64,000 nt of DNA from Burhinus oedicnemus (lineage: Eukaryota; Chordata; Aves; Charadriiformes; Burhinidae). A program made the position numbers and the translations under genes. The stretch covers positions 1,659,896 to 1,723,895 of the forward strand of contig VFFE01007878.1 in assembly GCA_008921705.1 (NCBI GenBank). Direction: 5' to 3'. Below, in pieces: positions 23,001 through 36,065 of this stretch (the first letter of the stretch is position 1; the number at the start of each line of letters is the position of its first letter). The notes beneath the pieces were generated by a model. The model was not told the DNA's origin, ran no database searches, and saw only the letters and a list, made by a program, of their open reading frames with translations.

Positions 23001-26000
23001 ATCAAATTTTAAAAGGGTGTAGTAATTAGACAAGATAATCCCCATGGGACACAGAACTGTATACAAACAGTATGGACCAGTACAGTTCCAAAATCCCCTT
23101 TTAGCAAGATGAATAATACCAAAGTTTCATAATCAGCTGGTCTGACTTAAAAAAAAGGAAAATCCTGCTGAATGAAGTAACCTGAAAAAAGAAAACCAGC
23201 AGTGTGAGAGGTTCAAGTTATTTGGGAAAGACAAAAGGAATGCGTCCATCAGCAAGAAAAGTATTATAAGGAAAAACTATTTCCAGTAACACTATGAAAC
23301 TGAAAGATTGTAGCAGACGCTAAAATCTGAATTGTGCCCAGAAGCCTGGATTTTTGCAACTATAAACCAGTTTAAATAATGAAAAATATTCAAAATATTC
23401 TGTGTATTTTTAAAAGCATCTCGTTCTGTTTTCTTTTATTACATCAGTTATGATACTGACAATCATGCCAAAAGTTCTGAAACCACAAAATAGTTTTAAA
23501 TGTCTGCAAAAATACTTTTAAATCTCTTAAAAACTACCTTAACATATTCTTCCTGTACAAACATTTAAATACCTTATATAATATCTCGTTACCGTATGAG
23601 AATCTCCATCTGTGTTTTCATGGTACATTGTCTTATTATTCCCTATAATGAATGAGTGAATTTTATCCTCACTTAAAAGAAGACTTCTTCCTTGGTTATT
23701 CCTGCCAAATAGGGAAAAAAGTCTATGCTAAAAGCCAAACGTAGATTATGACTTGATCCTGTAAGTTCAAAAAGCTCTATGCCTGTGAGGCTTGCAGACT
23801 TAAATGTGTCCCAAGTTCTACCAACAGTAGACTTATTCTCTACCTCTCTACCCACCATTATCACACAGGATACCCCCTGCATTAGTCATGAATAGCTCAA
23901 AAATGACTTTTCAGATGTTATACAAACTAATTGCATGTTTACTTGGTTCTGTTGGTCATGTTTTCATGCTTCGAAAGACTCACGTACTACCAGCTAGTGC
24001 TTCTACTCCTACTTTGGGAAGCCCTGTGCTTGCTGCTTGGCAGAGATATGGTCATTGTACGAAGGTGGTCACGATAAGTAAAACCATACAATAAGGAATT
24101 CTGATTTTTTTATTCCATACTTAGAGATGCTGAACTTTAGCACCTTCAGACAGCTTCATTTTGATTACAGATATCAGATGAGAAACTTTGTAAGTTCACA
24201 ATAATTCCTAATGATCTCAAAAGCACGATTGCATGGCCCGTCTGTTTTCCCATAAATCTAGTCTTAAAACTAAGAGAAAACATTATTTGAAGAGGGTAAA
24301 ATACGAGCATCTAATTCCAAACTGCCCTCTGTCTGATCTTGTCACTAGTACGTCAGGAAAGTCACAAAAAATATCAAAGCTAATGGCAGCATTCTTTACA
24401 AAGGAAGAAATTACTATATTAAAGAAAACAAAGTCCCGACTGTCTTCTATAGTCATCAAATATAGCAGAACTAAAAAGAGGCATTGCTTCATTTGACTTC
24501 AGTGTTAGACGTAGAAAGTTTTAGGTAGTTTCAGAATTCAGTCTCTCCAGCGAGGGAGCACAAACTACAGTAGATCACAACCACCAGTTTCTTCCATTTT
24601 TTCAGTGGTCAATACTCATAAAGGCTTCTGTTACATTATAGAAATATATTGCTAGAATCCAACATCTCAGTATTGTATGCAAATTAATCAGTAAAAGATC
24701 ATTTGGATAATTTTCAGTATATTTCTACTTCTTGACTCTGAAACTTTAATTTTTTTCCTCCAAAACTCTGAATTTCCTCCAAAATTAGAAACTTAAGGCA
24801 TCCTATGAAACCATCACAGAATGAAGTTTTGTCTGTATAGGCAGTAGTTGTGTTTTCTAGTTTAAACAAGGAAGTTAACTGAAGATGTATATATTGGAAT
24901 TAGCTATTGTGTGTCACAGACTGTAAAAGATAGCTTATGTTCCCTTTTAACTGGAAAAGCAAAACAGAAATCCTCCAGAATTTTTTCTGCTGTTTTCTCT
25001 GATTAATAAATGCTTTAGAAACTCTGAGTGAGCTCTCTGAGCAGATGACTGAAGCAGTAAGACCAAACACTATGGCATTCTGTAGTGTTACCTTTCAACC
25101 AGCCAAGAAAAATAAGAAAATAAGCACCTCTGAGGGTTTTCATAATGTAGCGAAAACTTAGACAAACCTATATTAACCACAGAAGGATAGTAACATCTGT
25201 CATCTCGACTGGAGCATTTTCAAATGCAATGTGTGTGAAATTGCAGTCGTTCTGAGTTTGAGTTCTCAGTCTTCATCATAGCCTACTCTGGTGTACACTG
25301 CACAGTGGGAAAGCCTGTCAGCTGTGCAGACACTAATGAACATGGATTCAGTTTGCTTTTATGAAATCGAGAGAATTTAAAGACATTGTTGGAGGCATTC
25401 AGTTCTTCCACAGGTTTTTTGACTCAGTGCAGAGAGTCATTCATTGCTACACCATGTATACCGTCTACAGAATTATACTAATTATTCTCAGTTGTGGAAG
25501 TGTAAGTTTGAGTCTGAAAGTTAATTTCAAATAAAGCGTCTTCCCAGCAGGAAGTTTCTAACCACTTATACATTTACAAAAACCAAGATATCTTGTGAAA
25601 GCCACTATCAGGGTGCTTGACAACTAGGGACCTAATTCTGTAATGCTTACTCAATGAAACGCACTGACTCAGTGCTGTTTTCAGACCCACCAGATAAAGG
25701 ACCCAACCTTTCACAGAAGGGCCACTGTCAATTTCTGTGGCGGCAGTCTGTTCTCAGGTGACCTGCTCTCCATCTCCTCAGTGGCTAAGAGCCCGTAAAG
25801 CCTCTAGACTGGTCCATATAGCCAACTGGTGGTTTGTCCCAAGCCAGCTGAGGAAAACTGGACTAACTGCTGATGACAGCAGTGCCATTTGGCTGTAGCT
25901 ATACACCTGTCTTCACAACTGTACCTTGATTCCTGCCCACTATTGTCCCATCTCTTGTTCATGGTCCTGACTTCTTACAGGCCTTACCCAGTCCTCAGCT

Positions 26001-29000
26001 ATCTTCTAGAATAGTTTCTGACGGTCTCAGGCTCTTGACTTAAGGAGATGGCCCCAAATGCCTTTGGATTCCCCAAGCGGTCAAGGTTCCCTGAGGGTTT
26101 TCAGCAGTTACCTTCTCTCTGTACCTTCCTCACTGTGACAGGATTCCATCTGGATTTGCAACCACAAATGTACTGAAGGAACAGAATTTTCAAAAATCCA
26201 TCAAGCACTTACCCCAAGCTATTCCTAATTACCATTGCCTACTTTATCAGTACCCCTTTCTGGAAAGTTTTCCTTAAAATCACATTTCAACCAGTGCAGC
26301 ATGCTAGGCTCATTGCAGCCAGTAAAAGTAAAATCTTCCAACCTGTTCTTTAGAAAGGTACATTCTGTAGGCATTCATGGCCAAAGAAATGCCATTTATA
26401 CCAACTCTAAGGTACTGACTTATCAATACCACGAAAACATATATACAGTGTCCATGCATACCTCACAGCCACCTCTCTTTCACATGATGCATTCTTATTA
26501 AGATGTTCAAGTATCTAGCACAGAAATTTTAGCAGGAACATAAGTAATTCATGGAAGACATCTACATTTAGAAATAATGAAAATTAATTATGTCACAAAT
26601 TTTTAAATGCAAGGTCTCACATTTGGTAAGCCAGAAGGAATCAGTTGGCCTCTAATGGTGTCATTTCTTCATTTCAAAGACTAATAAAATTTGTGGAAAT
26701 TATAGCAGGGATTTTGTCAATGCAATAATATAGAACTGTCCAGAAATTGTGAAAATTCATTTCTGCTTCATGGATGCATTCCCTCTCAGGAAAATTAAAA
26801 TCAACTTAACTTTTGGATCTCACACGGAAAGAAATTAATCTGTTCCCCTCTTACCTCCTTTCTCTTTGATGCCCAGATAGATCACATCTGTTTAGTCAAT
26901 GAGGAAATGGACACGACAGTAATGAAGCAATTGGGCAGTGAGGCATACCTTGGGAAGACACCATTAAAGAGTAGCTGGGAAGAGAAGCTGTTAAGAATAA
27001 CTCAATCAATCACTTCAAGTTACGTTCATTTTGAAGATGATTAGCAGAGGATACATCACAAAAATAATACTGCTTGCATTCAAAAAGATAATTTCAAAGT
27101 AAACTAAATTTTTTTTATCACATACATATTAAGGCTACACTGAAAAGATGATTTTTTTTCAAAGTAGTTACCAACAGCTTCTATCAGCTTCAGTGAAATT
27201 TCACGGATTTTCTGTCACTGACTTTGAGAAGAAAAGTAATTGACCCCAAATAGTTATTGTCTTGATTTAAATTAAATATTTTTATTCTTCTACAGGTTCC
27301 AAACTAAGTATTACCTTAGGCTAAGTTATAATGAATCAAACACTTCCGTCAAAACCTTGACAGTGTTGCAATTAAAGAAAAGCAAAACCACCCCCAAAAC
27401 TCAAACTAGAAAGGCTAGAGTTGCCAAGTGACCACTATGTTCAAACTCTGGGTTACAACACACTTCAGACTTCCCTGCGAATGGACACTCACATGCCATA
27501 GCTAAGGCCATGAAGCTATATTCATGTCTGCAGAACTGCTACTCAGTCTGACCTCTGGGCACATGCGATGAAGATTTCTGGGAGGGAAGCTCGTAGGAAA
27601 TAAGTGAATCAGTTGTTCAAAAGCTAACATCAGCTCCCAAAGTCTACACATCTAATTCAGCACTTAACTTCAACCACTTCTAAACGCGCATGCAACCCAG
27701 CAGCTTCTAACCAAATCAACCCCACTTGAAAAATTCTGTCTGTTTCTTGTCAGAATTCAATCATGCATCATCTGACCTGGCACTGCATGGCCATATGCTA
27801 CCCTAAGGGTACTACAGAGGAGGAGAAGCGGGGCTTCAAACTGTGTTTACCCTTCTGGTTGCATATATCTGAAACAATACCTTGAAGATATTGCAGAAAA
27901 ATAAGGGAGAAGTCAACTGGCTGTCTGACAGACAACAAAATATAAATAGAAACCCTGCTTAGTTAAAGTTCTTCCTGTAATGCAGTAACTCTCCACCAAG
28001 CAGAAATGCACAACGTGGGAACATGAGAGCATCCCAAGGCGATGCTACTACTAACAAGTAACAGGTAACTTATCATTGTTACTTTTAACCTGCACTAACT
28101 TATTGGTCTCACAATAAGGGAAAATAAAATTAAAAAAAAAATAAAATAATCAGTTAAGTATTCTGGAGCTGGACTTCATCAGCTCCACACATAGCCACTG
28201 TAGCATGTTTGGGGTCTGCCTCCCCAACCACAGATGTCCATCATGAATGACTGGTTCCTGCACCAGTCAACTCACTGCCATAGCAGATGCTTCCCAGTGA
28301 ACCACACAGGCAGAGGAACGATTTGGTTCATGTCACGTCTTATGTTTAATGTTCATTCAGCATGCAAATTCTAGCATTGGATGTTATACTTCACTAGCGA
28401 ACAGATAAAAAAACCACAGTTAAAACAACACTTGGGTCATTAATGACAGCTTCCAAACTCTTGGAAGGCTAAAGACAGAGGAGAAAGATTCTCAGTAAAC
28501 ATAATGGTATGTCTGTGGGTCTAGTCGAAAATATTTTTAGTGAACTGTGTGAAAAGAACTCGTTGCATACCTGAGCCTTTCTGGCCTGAGCTCAAGCACA
28601 AGGAATAGTTTTTAACACACCTCATTACAGCGGGGTAACTCTTTACATTTCACAAAAATTACTTCCTCATCTCTTAAAAGAGATGAACAGCAGGTCAATG
28701 CCGTAGTGACAGCTTAGTATCATAATACTTTCTCATTTGCTCACTCAGCTGATACTCATTTGAGACACTACACTGTAAAAATGAAATTGGTCAAAATATG
28801 TTGTCCTCATTTTTTTAATCTAAAACTAATTTAGCTGTTTAATCAGAGAGTACATCAATAGTAATATTTCAGCTCGATCACTGTGCTTCCCTATTCAGAA
28901 ATGCCATAACCAACAGAAGACACAGCTATAGCAAAAGACAACTACAGCAAAAGAGACACAAATATAGATGACTTGTTTGGAATGCTGTCTTCCTGAATTA

Positions 29001-32000
29001 TTTCCTATAAAAGGTCAGTAAACAACATTAACCACATAGTCTAAGCATCAGCGTGACATTTATTGTATAGTCAAAAATCTGTTACCAATACCTTGCCACT
29101 TTGATACAACTCTACATCACTTCATCTCTGACTTGTCTGGAAAAATTAGATGTATTACCACGAAGAGCTAGTTTCACACAGTAACACAGAGGCTGGCAAA
29201 TTCTTAAAGTGAAAATAGATCAAGTGGCATTTCTTTCCCACTGAACAAATCTAGGCCCTAATGCCAGAATTTATAGAAGTAAATGACTCACATCCATTTA
29301 TTTACCGAAAGCGGCTGCAGAGTTAACATTACACAGTCTACTCCTTACTAATGAGTTCTTCCAATAAAACATGTTTTGGGTGCCACATGACTGAGCAGTG
29401 AAGTGAACGTGAACTGATCCTGTAAATTATTTTGGTCGAATTTATCTGAGACGTCACTGTTTCCTACTATTTCACGCAAGTTTTAAAGCCCATCCGTATG
29501 AAAGAACACCTGGGAAAACGTTGAAAGGTGGGGGAGAAAAGGCAGAAGGTCAGAGTGAGTTGTCACAGACCTCTGGAAAGCTTTCCTCTGGGAAAGTAAA
29601 TGTGCAAAATAATGTAATTAGCAGAGATCATTTTCAACACGCTAAATTTACAATACATATTCCTCCATGTATGCTTTCCTTTGGAAGGGCACTCTGGAGC
29701 AGGCCCTTGGTTTCGCACATCCTTCCCTAACCCAGCAACAGAAACCAGATGTCTCCTCCCTTTCTGGGGGTTATAAAAACTTCTAATTGTTTAGATACAT
29801 ATATATACACACATCTGTGGAATCACCTATATACCTAATACAAATGAATGTAAGAAATTTGGTTAGACTAGAGATAAAATTCTATACAGGCAAACTCCTT
29901 TCTAGAAATTCAGCGCAGTGTATAAGAAACAGTTTTAGTTCCACTTGCATTACAAACTCTAATGAAGGGTTAATCTTCCCTAAAAAAATGTTTCCTTAAA
30001 TTTTCCTCCCAAGCTCAAAAATATGAGTTCAGTCATAACTAAAATATTACCAGTTACTTCCAAAGTTTAAAGCATCCTTAACAAGCAGCTCAGATATTCA
30101 TTAAATACAATACCAATAAAATAGCTATCACTGAAGAAAGGGACTTGCAAAACGGAGAGGAAATAATAAAACCACAAAAGGTCCCTTCATTTATGCAGAA
30201 GACCACAGGATTCTCTCCATTCCTTCAAGCAAAAAAGCTTTACGATTCTAACAAAGTAATTTGGGGAAAAAAACCCACAGACGGTAAGCCACACATGGTT
30301 GCACACATTGTTCTCTTTCTGGAAGATGAAAACCTAAGTCAAGTTCTGCGAAATCTGAACTTCAGGTTCCTGTGATTCCGGGTTTCTAGTTTCTGCTCCC
30401 TTGCAACCTTAAAGATTAGACTGTTTTTCATTATAAACCTTGATCTCTTCAGCTAACAAACCATCTCCTCCTCCTCAGGTCTGACAAGCACAATCTACAG
30501 CAACACTGATTTGAGTTTTACTTCGGTGTGTTGTTTGTACTGTGTGTACAACTGAACCACAAAAAAGGAACTCTACAAAGAAGATGATCTCATAATCTCG
30601 CAGTGTTGTCAGTGCTGACTGTGAAATTGTTTAAATCAAACATACCTCAAACAGTATTTCAAATGCCAGGAGAAGGAATATGTAAAAAAAACCCCACAAA
30701 CAAAACAATTTTCTTTCTCCTCCTTGAGGATGCCTATTTGAAACTATGAACAAGTGCCAAACATCGCAATGAAACTTTATTATATTTCATTCATCCTCGC
30801 ATTATGAGCCATTCTAATAATCTTCACTCATCAGAGTTAATTCTATTCAGCTTTAAAGGATTGATCTGTAGGCAACTCAAAGTAAAACAAAATTTGGATT
30901 TTTTCAGCTTCACTGAAGCTCTGTGAATCCTGCACTGTAAAAGTTGTTAGCTTTTGCTCATAAAGTTAATGAAAACAGACCAATTTAATTCCTAATTTAT
31001 GTTATTTTCTTAAATATGCCCATCCATGATACAGATTTGTCATATCTGAAGAATTAAAACATGGAAAAAGGATGTTCACTCAACGATTATTGCTCTACGA
31101 CATGGATGGGCCATGCTGTCATGAAGGCTTTACGTATTTAAGAACAGCTTTCATCAGAACACCGTTTAAGGGTCCAACCTCACAGAACATTGAACCTACT
31201 CAGAGTAATCAACAATACACTTGAAAGAGGAATCTGCAGAACAAAATGCTATGTATTTGGCTAAAACAAACATGCAAGGGCATTGCATTCCTTGTGGACT
31301 AATGAATGCATGTAAAATATATGATGATGCATGAACTCACTCTTTATGAGCGTGGCCAGAGGGAACTGCCCCTTAGCTGAAATAGCTTAGAGGAGATGGG
31401 GTGGGCAGAGAAGACTGAACATACAGTGGGCCCTGCTAGAGGTCCATTATTAACTGCTCTCCACCATATTCCCATTTAGGGGCTTGCTCTTGCTCTTTCA
31501 GCACGCCGTTTCTTACCTTTGACTCTAAGGGTCTTTGTTTCCAAGTAATAAATACTTCGGGCTCCAGGGAGCAGACAGGAAGATCATACATGACTCCAAA
31601 AAAACCTTTACTGTTGATAGATTATTGTAAGTGCTTATTCATTATTAACTGAAATGCTATTGACTGCACACTTAATAAATAGCCTATTTGTTCTTTTCAA
31701 CTGAAGCAATACTGTAACAGGACTTCTGAAGAGAAGACCATTAAAAATATAAAGACATCACACAGCAGGTAATTTTGGGGAATGTGGTTTCAGTTTTCTG
31801 TTCATTGCAGCACAATCAACAAATGCTGCATCAATTAAAATTTCTGCTGCTTGAATAAAAATTTAGTGCAAGCTACTCATATACTCTAAGAACGATCTAG
31901 ACGTTTTCAAGAAATTAGGCATTGAGGTAAACTATAACTACTGTAGCTTTATAACAACGGAGTGTAATAATTTTCCTCTTCTCTGGACACAGATGGCAGC

Positions 32001-34390
32001 CTTGGCCCTGCCATGGAATAAATGCTGCCCTGAAGCACAAGACAACGAACCAGGTGAAAAGCCCGTTTTGCTGCAAACCACCAGCAAGTTATCAGAGCGA
32101 AAGCCATAAAGCTGAACACCTTCCCCCCTTAATTTGCTTTTAAAAGCAGCCTAATTTCCTTTAGAAGGAGAAGAAAATATTCCAATTTTAAAGTATTTTT
32201 GCTCTAAGTCAGCCTATTTAAATAGTTTCAGCTACTCACTAAATCATTGTTAACTAATGCACTGCTTTTAAGCAGTTAATAAACTATGTACTAGATAACT
32301 GTCACTTAATGACTACAAGAAGGAAAACCATCAAAATTTCAATTGCTTAAAAGGATTCCACACAAATAAGAAGTAGACTAGAAGCATATTGTATAGGAGG
32401 AAGAGATTAACTGGGAAGGAAGAGGAAGAAAGAGGAATATTCAAAATACATGATTGTAAAGTTATGTTTTAAAAAGTAACAACCGTGCACAGCATTTAAC
32501 AGTTAACAAGAGTTAATCTGCAAGATTGCCAATAAGAAAAAGCAGTATGTATATCAGAGCTAATACTTAAGCGATCCATTCCCATGGTAAAAGCTACTAT
32601 ATCATATAGGTAATCTCCTATTGTCAGATAAAAAAAATCCTGATACAGTAGGATATCCAAAAATTTGTGATGTTATTTGTGCTTTTAAGATGCTTCTGAA
32701 AAAAAATCTTACACAGAGCTTGTACTCAAGCACAGTAAAACAATGCTTGTAAGAACTGATGAAGGCAAAAACATCTATAATAACACTCATTGAGGAATAT
32801 CTGTTTCTTTATGGCTTTGTATGGTAGTGTCACTGTAGCACAAATGAGCACAAAATAACTGAACACTACAAACAATGTCCGAGTTTACTTAGGTTCTGCA
32901 GTCCAGTATGTCTTCGTTTTCTAAGTTTGTTAAAAACAAACAAATATAACAAACAGCAAAAAAGGGCAAAAAGCAGCATATATTTCAGTTATAATTATTT
33001 TACATATGCAATTATCTTTTAATTTCACAATTAGGTAGCTGACTCACACGTTTGTAGTTCATTTTCAATGGCAAAGGATCAGTGTAACCTGTGAGAGTAA
33101 ATGATGCTACTTATCTACAACTGCATCTCTCATAGGTGCCTCATTTTCTTTGTGATGCTGGCCTTCCCCACACAGCTGCATGCCTGCACTCACAGCTGGA
33201 TGCAAGCTGCTGGACAGCTACACTACTCACGGCAGAAGGAAAAACAGAGGTAATGATATGCAGTGAACTGGGCTTGTTTGAAACAGACTAAATATTTGGA
33301 TTAGAGTCAAATTCCTTCTAAAATACATATTGCAGGCACATGTATGACAGTCAGAAGATGAGTTTGTTGGAGGAGAAATATAAAATGAAGAAATACGACA
33401 GACTCCAATGCATGAGAAAGACAAACCAACTCCCTGTTTCTCAAAGGTAATTGATTTATCTCTTGCAATCCTATAAGAATTAGTTTTCTAGTAGTTAGTT
33501 ATTTGACGTCCTCATTTCTTCAGCCATACTTTACTCATGCATCTTCCTTTTCTTCACACAATGAATGCAATAATCTAAACATCATCCCAATATACTCTAA
33601 TGTAGCAGAGTCTCCTGATTTAAGACGTAGTGCTACTGGGACAGATGTTATCTTTGATTGTACCAGCAGAAATCCCACACTGACTCTGCTACTGATGACA
33701 GCTGTAGAACCACACAGAGTTTACACTAGGCTAGCAGCAACTTATTCTATTACCTTGAGGTAAAACATGTCAACAGCACCAAAACTTCACGGCAATTTTT
33801 GATCCTTCCATGCTGTCAAGCTTCCTTCCTCTGAAAAGCCAAGATACCAAACACAGGAGGAACATGAGGCATGCTGGGTCTATTCTTGACATGAAATCTG
33901 AATGCGGTCTGAGATGCGTGGTCTCACCTGGGACTCCTTGACGCACTTTACAAGTAGCCATTGATCCACTTAGAGAGATCACGTGAAAATTAGAGATGAA
34001 GTACCACCACCATTTTGAAATAGGCTTCAAACCAGCTTTTTATTACAATACTGCTCCTTGCTTTGTGTTCTCAGCTCCTCCCACCCAGAAGAATGACTTC
34101 AACCAAAAGTTGACTACCATTTATATGAATCCAATGCGATTCAAAAAGTTACACAACATGAGAAGGTAATAGATGAAACATTTCAAAAGCTGTATTGGCA
34201 ACAACAAAAATAATTTTAGTGCCATCTCAATTACTCTTTTAAGTAATCACATTATCTTTAACTAGGAATGCATATAAATATAATACCTTCAGATTAGCCT
34301 AATAAATTGTTTGGTCAGTTCTGGTGAGAAATAAGGTATCTATCTTTTAGATGAAACACCCAACTCCAAATTGAACACATTACTCCATAT
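20083..34390. other. Long unique noncoding stretch, almost featureless
   Basis: More than 14 kb without a recognisable exon, RNA gene or transposon. Open frames stay near or below 110 codons and show no family motif. The block at 25680-26110 is a little richer in G+C but poor in CpG and may be an eroded repeat that I cannot name. A segment near 31330-31560 contains AATAAA followed by a GC-richer stretch, but nothing else supports a gene end or an LTR. Confidence 0.55.
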
Positions 34391-35027
34391 AATCACAGAA
34401 TTATTGAGGTTGGAAGGCACATTGGAGAGAGTCAAATGCAACTCCCCTGCTCAGAGCAGGGTCACCTGAAGCAGGTTCCTGAGGGCCTTCACTGGTTGGG
34501 TCTTGAACATCTCTGGGGATGGAGACTCCACAAACTCTCTGGGCAACCTGTGCCAGACTTGCAGCACCCTCACACTAAAAAAACCTTTCCCTCTTGCCCC
34601 TTATGTTTAAACAGAATTTCTTGTATTTCAGTTTGTGCCCATTGCCTCTTGTCCCATCACTGGGCACCACTGAAAAGAGCCTGGGTCCATCTGCCTTGCA
34701 CCCTACTTTCAAGTGTTTCTACATGTGGATGAGATCCCCCTGAGACCTCTCCAGGCTGAACAGCCCCCTCTCTCAGCTTTCCTCATCGGAGAGATGCTCC
34801 AGTCCCCTAATCATCTTCACGGTGCCTTCATTGGACCGGCTCCAGTATGTTCACGTCTCTCTCAGACTGGGGAGCCCAGCACTGGTCCCAGAACTCCAGA
34901 TGTGTCTCACCAGTGCTGAGCAGAGGTGAAGGATCCCCTCCCTCGACCTGCTGGCAACATGCTGCCCAGTGCAGCCCAGGAGGCTGGTGGCTCTCCTTGC
35001 CACCAGGGCACATTGCTGGCTCATATT
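34391..35027 (-). mobile_element. CR1 LINE 3' fragment
   Basis: In minus orientation, the 3' end is at the left: AATCACAGAATTATTGAGGT then TGGAAGGCAC is the reverse complement of the CR1 terminus. It is followed by the antisense CR1 landmarks CCCCTGCTCAGAGCAGGGTC, GGGCAACCTGTGCCAG, CCTCACACTAAAAAAACCTT, GCCCATTGCCTCTTGTCCC and CAGGCTGAACAGCCCC, ending near CATTGCTGGCTCATATTTAT, where the RT C-terminus would begin. The copy has many substitutions and indels and no long open frame. The CTGCTCAGAGCAGGGTCACC form of the tail separates it from the copy at 59.4 kb. Confidence 0.93.
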
Positions 35028-35784
35028 TATGTTGTTTCCCTCTTAATCTTTTCTGTTCTCTGAGTTACTGTCATATGAATGTTGCTTAGTCTTCAGCACT
35101 GACTATGAAGTTTATGAATTTGAGAGTTATCTCATACCAGTGAAAATTCCTCTCATTAGTCAAACATTCACACAATCATTTAGTTTGGCAACCCAAAGAA
35201 GCTTTTATTCTTTTTTTTTTTTTTCCTTCTTCCCTGGTTGTCTGGCAAAAGCTTGAGTTTAAAAAACAAAAGAAAAGCTACAGAAAAGGGCAGATGGATT
35301 GACAACTAATGAATCTTGCAGAACAAGCTATATAAAGACATTGAAAACACATCTGAACTAAACAGTGGAATAGAGGAAAAGGTAGAAAGAAGAAATATCT
35401 TAAGAAATGAATGGAAAACACACAACTTTTTGGTTGACCGCAGATCATAATTTATTCAGTCAGGTATGGATGTTTCCACAATTATTCACAGTCTTGGACT
35501 CATTTCCCATCACTCTTCTCAACACATTTTTGGAAAGTGCTAATATGTAATGAACACAAACCCATGTATCAAACTGCTAAATTATTAAAAATGAGACTTC
35601 AAAGCTTGAGAAGCCATTGGCCATTTCCTTTAAAAAAACCAATCTTTTGTTTAAATCTTCCCTGCTTTATGCCCATATCATTCCAAAACCTTTATCCACT
35701 GGTGGGGAAAGGGACAAAACAAAACAGAGGAAACGTTGTTCAGAACCCTTTTCCATGTAGTTGCAAGCTGATTTTACGACTCCA

Positions 35785-35836
35785 CAGCAAGGGTGCGCAA
35801 CATGAGGCAAGAAAGCCAATTATGGCCCATGGGGTT
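35785..35836 (+). mobile_element. Possible relic of a hAT-type DNA transposon end
   Basis: CAGCAAGGGTGCGCAACATG, followed shortly by ATGGCCCATGGGG, resembles the CAGGGGTGCGCAAC...GGCCCATGGGG style of Charlie-type hAT termini. There is no matching second terminus and no clear 8-bp target duplication, so this is a weak call based on recalled family style. Confidence 0.3.
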
Positions 35837-36039
35837 ATAAAATGCAACCATCAGCCATCTCTCTCTCTCCCTGTAACTATGTAACTGATCACAAGCTGAT
35901 TAACTATGTATTTGCTTGTTAACACAAGGAAGTAAATTTTGTTCAGCTATCCAGGAAGCAGGCAACCTAGCAAAGTACGGTTGTGTGACTTTCTCATAGC
36001 TTAAAAAAAAACCAAACCCAAAATAGCAAATGCAAAGGG

Positions 36040-36065
36040 AATTCAGAGTTTTAATTCAGAGTTTT
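36040..36065 (+). repeat. 13-bp tandem duplication (2 copies)
   Basis: AATTCAGAGTTTT at 36040-36052 is repeated exactly at 36053-36065. The copies are identical, so this is a recent replication-slippage type duplication. Confidence 0.9.

Noticed and set aside
31330..31560. Possible LTR or gene 3' end (AATAAA near 31547 followed by GC-richer sequence)
   Set aside because: No TG...CA boundaries, paired copy, target-site duplication or upstream open frame; AATAAA is frequent by chance in AT-rich DNA.
34436..34919. Plus-strand open frames
   Set aside because: They are antisense frames of a CR1 3' region, not genes.
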